DNA of 9,102 nt from Bacillota bacterium (lineage in GTDB: Bacteria > Bacillota > GCA-003054495 > Carboxydocellales > JAJZTU01): the NCBI GenBank assembly GCA_021848765.1, contig JAJZTU010000127.1, positions 1-9,102 on the forward strand. The letters are read 5' to 3'. Shown here piece by piece: positions 6,776-9,102 of this stretch. The notes beneath the pieces are model-generated. The model saw only the letters and a list, made by a program, of their open reading frames with translations. It made no database searches and was not told the origin of the DNA. Position 1 is the stretch's first letter. The number at the start of each line of letters is the position of its first letter. Made by a program: the position numbers and the translations under genes.

Positions 6776-6907
6776 GTTTGTTGGCTGGAAGGCAAGGAAA
6801 ATATAATATTGTTGGTTAATCTGCTCATGATGAGTTAATATTAATATACACCAGATAATACCAACAGTCAATAGACCTGTCTTTTAAGGGTTAAAGTCCT
6901 ATGAGGT
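6776..6907. promoter_or_regulatory. divergent promoter region with palindromes
   Basis: The 160-bp gap between the zinc-ribbon gene (minus) and the PBP gene (plus) must hold both promoters. It is very AT-rich. CTCAT/ATGAG arms around a central G (6824-6834) are followed immediately by the palindrome TTAATATTAA (6835-6844), which could form operator sites. A GATAAT at 6854-6859 is a plausible -10 for the plus strand, and TATTAT/TATATT sequences near 6800-6810 for the minus strand, but neither has a convincing -35. Specific promoters are therefore not assigned. Confidence 0.35.
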
Positions 6908-6920
6908 AGGAGGGGTTTTG

Positions 6921-8909
6921 GTGAGAAGAATTAACTGGGGAGCAGCAGTGGTGAGTAGTGTGTTAATTATTTCGTTGCTTTCGGGATGTGGGCAGTTGGG
7001 ACAACTGGCTAAGTTTCCCAAGCCCCAGGTAGCTATGTCCTCTAAAGTTTATGATGCCAAGGGGAAGGAGATTGCCAGTCTCTATGAGGAAAACCGGGTT
7101 CCTGTTAAGCTTGCTCAAGTATCACCGTTTTTGGTAAAGGCGGTAATCGCGGTTGAAGATTCCCGGTTTTATGAGCATAAGGGAATAGACCCGGTGGGTA
7201 TTGCCAGGGCATTGCTCAGGGACATCAGAGCAGGTGAGGTTGTAGAAGGAGGAAGCACCATTACCCAGCAAACTGCCAAGAACTTATACCTCAGTCATGA
7301 GCGAACCTGGCAGAGGAAAGTAAAAGAAGCTATTCTGACAGTACAATTGGAACAGAAGTATACCAAAGACGAAATACTGGAAATGTATCTCAACCAAATT
7401 TACTTTGGTCATGGTGCTTATGGTGTGGAAGTAGCGGCTCAGACCTATTTCGGAAAATCCGCCAAAGAGTTGAATTTGGCTGAGAGCGCCTTATTGGCCG
7501 GTCTACCCAAGGGCCCCAACTATTATTCTCCTTTCCGTAATTATTCAGCTGCCAAAGAGAGACAGGCCGTAGTGTTAAACCGGATGGTTGAAGTAGGCCA
7601 AATCAGCCGTGAAGAAGCTGACAAGGCTAAGCAACAGCCCATCGTGCTTACCACTTCCAATAAAGTAAAAAAAATTAAAGCGCCCTTTTTTGTCGATGAG
7701 GTCAGGGAATACATTACTGAGAAATATGAGAATGGGGCTGAATTACTGCTGAGGGGAGGCCTGTCTGTTTACACTACACTGGACCTGGAAATGCAAGAGG
7801 CGGCTGAAGAGGCGTTAGTCCAAGGATTGACCGGGGCAGGAAATGATTTGCAAGGGGCATTGGTTGCCATAGAACCGCAAACCGGTTACATTAAGGCCAT
7901 GGTCGGTGGTAAAGATTTTCAGACCAGCAAGTTTAACCGTACTTTAGCCTTACGGCAGCCAGGTTCTGCCTTTAAGCCATTTTTGTATGCTGCTGCCATC
8001 GAGGCGAAAGGGCTAACTGCAGGAACTGCAATAAGTTGTGAACCTGTGTCTTTTCGCCTGCAGGACGGCAGTAACTATACACCTGCAGATTATGGTAAGC
8101 AGCCCTACCACTACCGTAATTTTACACTAACTGAAGCCTTGGTGAAATCGGACAATGTGGTGTCTGTTAAATTAAATCAGCAGGTTGGACCCCAGACTCT
8201 GGTGAACTATGCCCAAAAGCTGGGTATAACCTCCAAACTAAGGCCATATCTTTCCCTGGTTTTAGGAACGTCAGAAGTTACCCCTCTGGAGATGGCCAGC
8301 GCCTATGGCGCTTTTGCCAACCAAGGCCTGGTAGCTAAACCTTTATATGTACTGAAGATTGTAGATAAAGATGGGCGGGTTCTGGAGGAGAATACCGTTC
8401 AGTTAAATGCTGCACTTGATCCGAAAACAGCCTATATCGTAACAGATATGCTCAGAGGTGTTCTCCAACCCGGTGGTACAGCCGGTTCCTTGGCTGCGCT
8501 TATTGGCAGGCCTGCTGCGGGCAAGACAGGTACTACTCAGGAATACAGGGATGCCTGGTTTGTAGGATATACTCCCGAACTGTCTAGTGCTATCTATGTC
8601 GGGTATGACAAGCCCAAATCTACAGGCCGCACAGGAGGGGACTTAGCTGCCCCTATCTGGGGAAAATTCGTTAAAAAAGCTTTGGAAAAGGTAGAGCCAA
8701 AGGATTTTGTCCAGCCTGCTGACACAGTTAAGGTAAAGATTTGTGCCGATTCCGGTTTGCTTGCCACTCCCTTTAGTGAGAGGGTATTTGAAGTTAGCTT
8801 TGTCAAGGGAACTGAGCCAACAACTGAGTGCCCGGCTCATAGTGCCCCTTGGCCATTTGGAGAATGGTTCTGGGGGGGCGGGCAGGAAACTGCTCCTACA
8901 TCTCCGTGA
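6921..8909 (+). CDS. class A penicillin-binding protein (transglycosylase/transpeptidase)
   Basis: This 662-residue bifunctional enzyme polymerises lipid II glycan strands and cross-links their peptides on the outer face of the membrane. The GT51 transglycosylase domain (about 55-230) has EDSRFYEHKG with catalytic Glu79 and GGSTITQQ at 110-117. The transpeptidase domain (about 310-585) has SAFK (Ser349, Lys352), SDN (410-412) and KTGTT (535-539), all intact. A 65-residue tail carries Cys608 and Cys637 in the CxxSG...GTEPT..C..H pattern frequent in Bacillota PBPs. The N-terminus is odd: a short basic stretch and hydrophobic run end in LLSGC, which fits a lipobox with Cys23. GTG at 6921 is chosen because AGGAGG (6908-6913) lies seven bases upstream; an in-frame TTG at 6918, giving 663 residues, would be only four bases away. 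The next gene follows after 58 bp with no terminator. Confidence 0.95.
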   Translation: MRRINWGAAVVSSVLIISLLSGCGQLGQLAKFPKPQVAMSSKVYDAKGKEIASLYEENRVPVKLAQVSPFLVKAVIAVEDSRFYEHKGIDPVGIARALLRDIRAGEVVEGGSTITQQTAKNLYLSHERTWQRKVKEAILTVQLEQKYTKDEILEMYLNQIYFGHGAYGVEVAAQTYFGKSAKELNLAESALLAGLPKGPNYYSPFRNYSAAKERQAVVLNRMVEVGQISREEADKAKQQPIVLTTSNKVKKIKAPFFVDEVREYITEKYENGAELLLRGGLSVYTTLDLEMQEAAEEALVQGLTGAGNDLQGALVAIEPQTGYIKAMVGGKDFQTSKFNRTLALRQPGSAFKPFLYAAAIEAKGLTAGTAISCEPVSFRLQDGSNYTPADYGKQPYHYRNFTLTEALVKSDNVVSVKLNQQVGPQTLVNYAQKLGITSKLRPYLSLVLGTSEVTPLEMASAYGAFANQGLVAKPLYVLKIVDKDGRVLEENTVQLNAALDPKTAYIVTDMLRGVLQPGGTAGSLAALIGRPAAGKTGTTQEYRDAWFVGYTPELSSAIYVGYDKPKSTGRTGGDLAAPIWGKFVKKALEKVEPKDFVQPADTVKVKICADSGLLATPFSERVFEVSFVKGTEPTTECPAHSAPWPFGEWFWGGGQETAPTSP

Positions 8910-8967
8910 TTTTCTGACTAAAATGTTGTATTATGTTGAGGAGGAGATGTGAAACGAGGGGATTTAA

Positions 8968-9102
8968 GTGTCAGAATATCTTGGGCAGATGCTTAAGGAA
9001 GAGATGGGTATAAATGGAGAGACCCTTGAGTTGGTTACCAAAAGTTTGCGCTCATTAAACCGTCAGGAACGCAGGCTGCTGTACGGTGAGTTAAAAGCAA
9101 CG
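8968..9102 (+). CDS. start of an unrecognised gene, cut by the window end
   Basis: A frame opens at GTG 8968 and runs 45 codons to the window edge without a stop. It begins MSEYLGQMLKEEMG and is charged and helix-prone, with an Arg-rich NRQERRLL stretch near 33-40. AGGGG at 8957-8961 is six bases upstream. It is probably co-transcribed with the PBP gene, as no terminator intervenes. A stronger GAGGAGGAG at 8938-8946 lies too far upstream to serve this start; it precedes a GTG (8949) that would encode only 15 residues. I do not recognise the family from this fragment. Confidence 0.65.
   Translation, partial: MSEYLGQMLKEEMGINGETLELVTKSLRSLNRQERRLLYGELKAT

Noticed and set aside
6761..6871. N-terminal extension of the zinc-ribbon protein to ATG 6871
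   Set aside because: The GTG at 6760 has a well-spaced AAGGAG; the extension lies in AT-rich promoter DNA and has no ribosome site or sensible domain.

Overview
This 9.1-kb window looks like chromosomal DNA from a Gram-positive, probably endospore-forming member of the Bacillota (Clostridia). The closest impression is Peptococcaceae/Thermincola/Desulfotomaculum-like, but that is inference. The basis is: moderate GC, strong AGGAGG-type ribosome binding sites, heavy use of TTG and GTG starts, short intergenic gaps with classical hairpin-plus-T-run terminators, a SleB/CwlJ-type cortex-hydrolase domain, an Asp23-like domain and a DUF362 ferredoxin protein. No rRNA, tRNA, CRISPR array, insertion sequence, prophage gene or other sign of recent transfer was seen.

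Layout, left to right: (1) 73-1491 (+), a phosphoglucomutase/phosphomannomutase-family enzyme closed by a good terminator. (2) 1674-2627 (+), a secreted protein with two LysM domains and a SleB-type hydrolase domain, closed by another good terminator. (3) 2770-3873 (+), a DUF362 protein with two ferredoxin-type cysteine clusters, followed after 94 bp without a clear terminator by (4) 3968-5620 (+), a six-helix membrane protein with GGDEF and HD-GYP domains. (5) A hairpin at 5638-5680 lies between convergent genes and can terminate both strands. (6) On the minus strand, a short zinc-ribbon protein (6760 to 6590) is followed by an unusual P-loop protein with an Asp23-like C-terminal domain (6514 to 5684). 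(7) A 160-bp divergent intergenic region leads to 6921-8909 (+), a class A penicillin-binding protein whose N-terminus looks like a lipoprotein signal. (8) 8968 to the window end (+) is the start of an unrecognised gene, cut by the edge.

Several genes share a cell-envelope theme: sugar-phosphate mutase for envelope precursors, LysM/SleB hydrolase, class A PBP, and an Asp23-like domain otherwise linked to envelope stress. A c-di-GMP-type membrane regulator sits among them. They are in separate transcription units, so this is neighbourhood rather than a demonstrated pathway.

Most of the window is ordinary housekeeping DNA. The points that deserve a second look are the P-loop/Asp23 fusion with its zinc-ribbon partner, the GGDEF domain that has lost substrate-binding residues but kept its inhibitory site, and the PBP with a lipobox.
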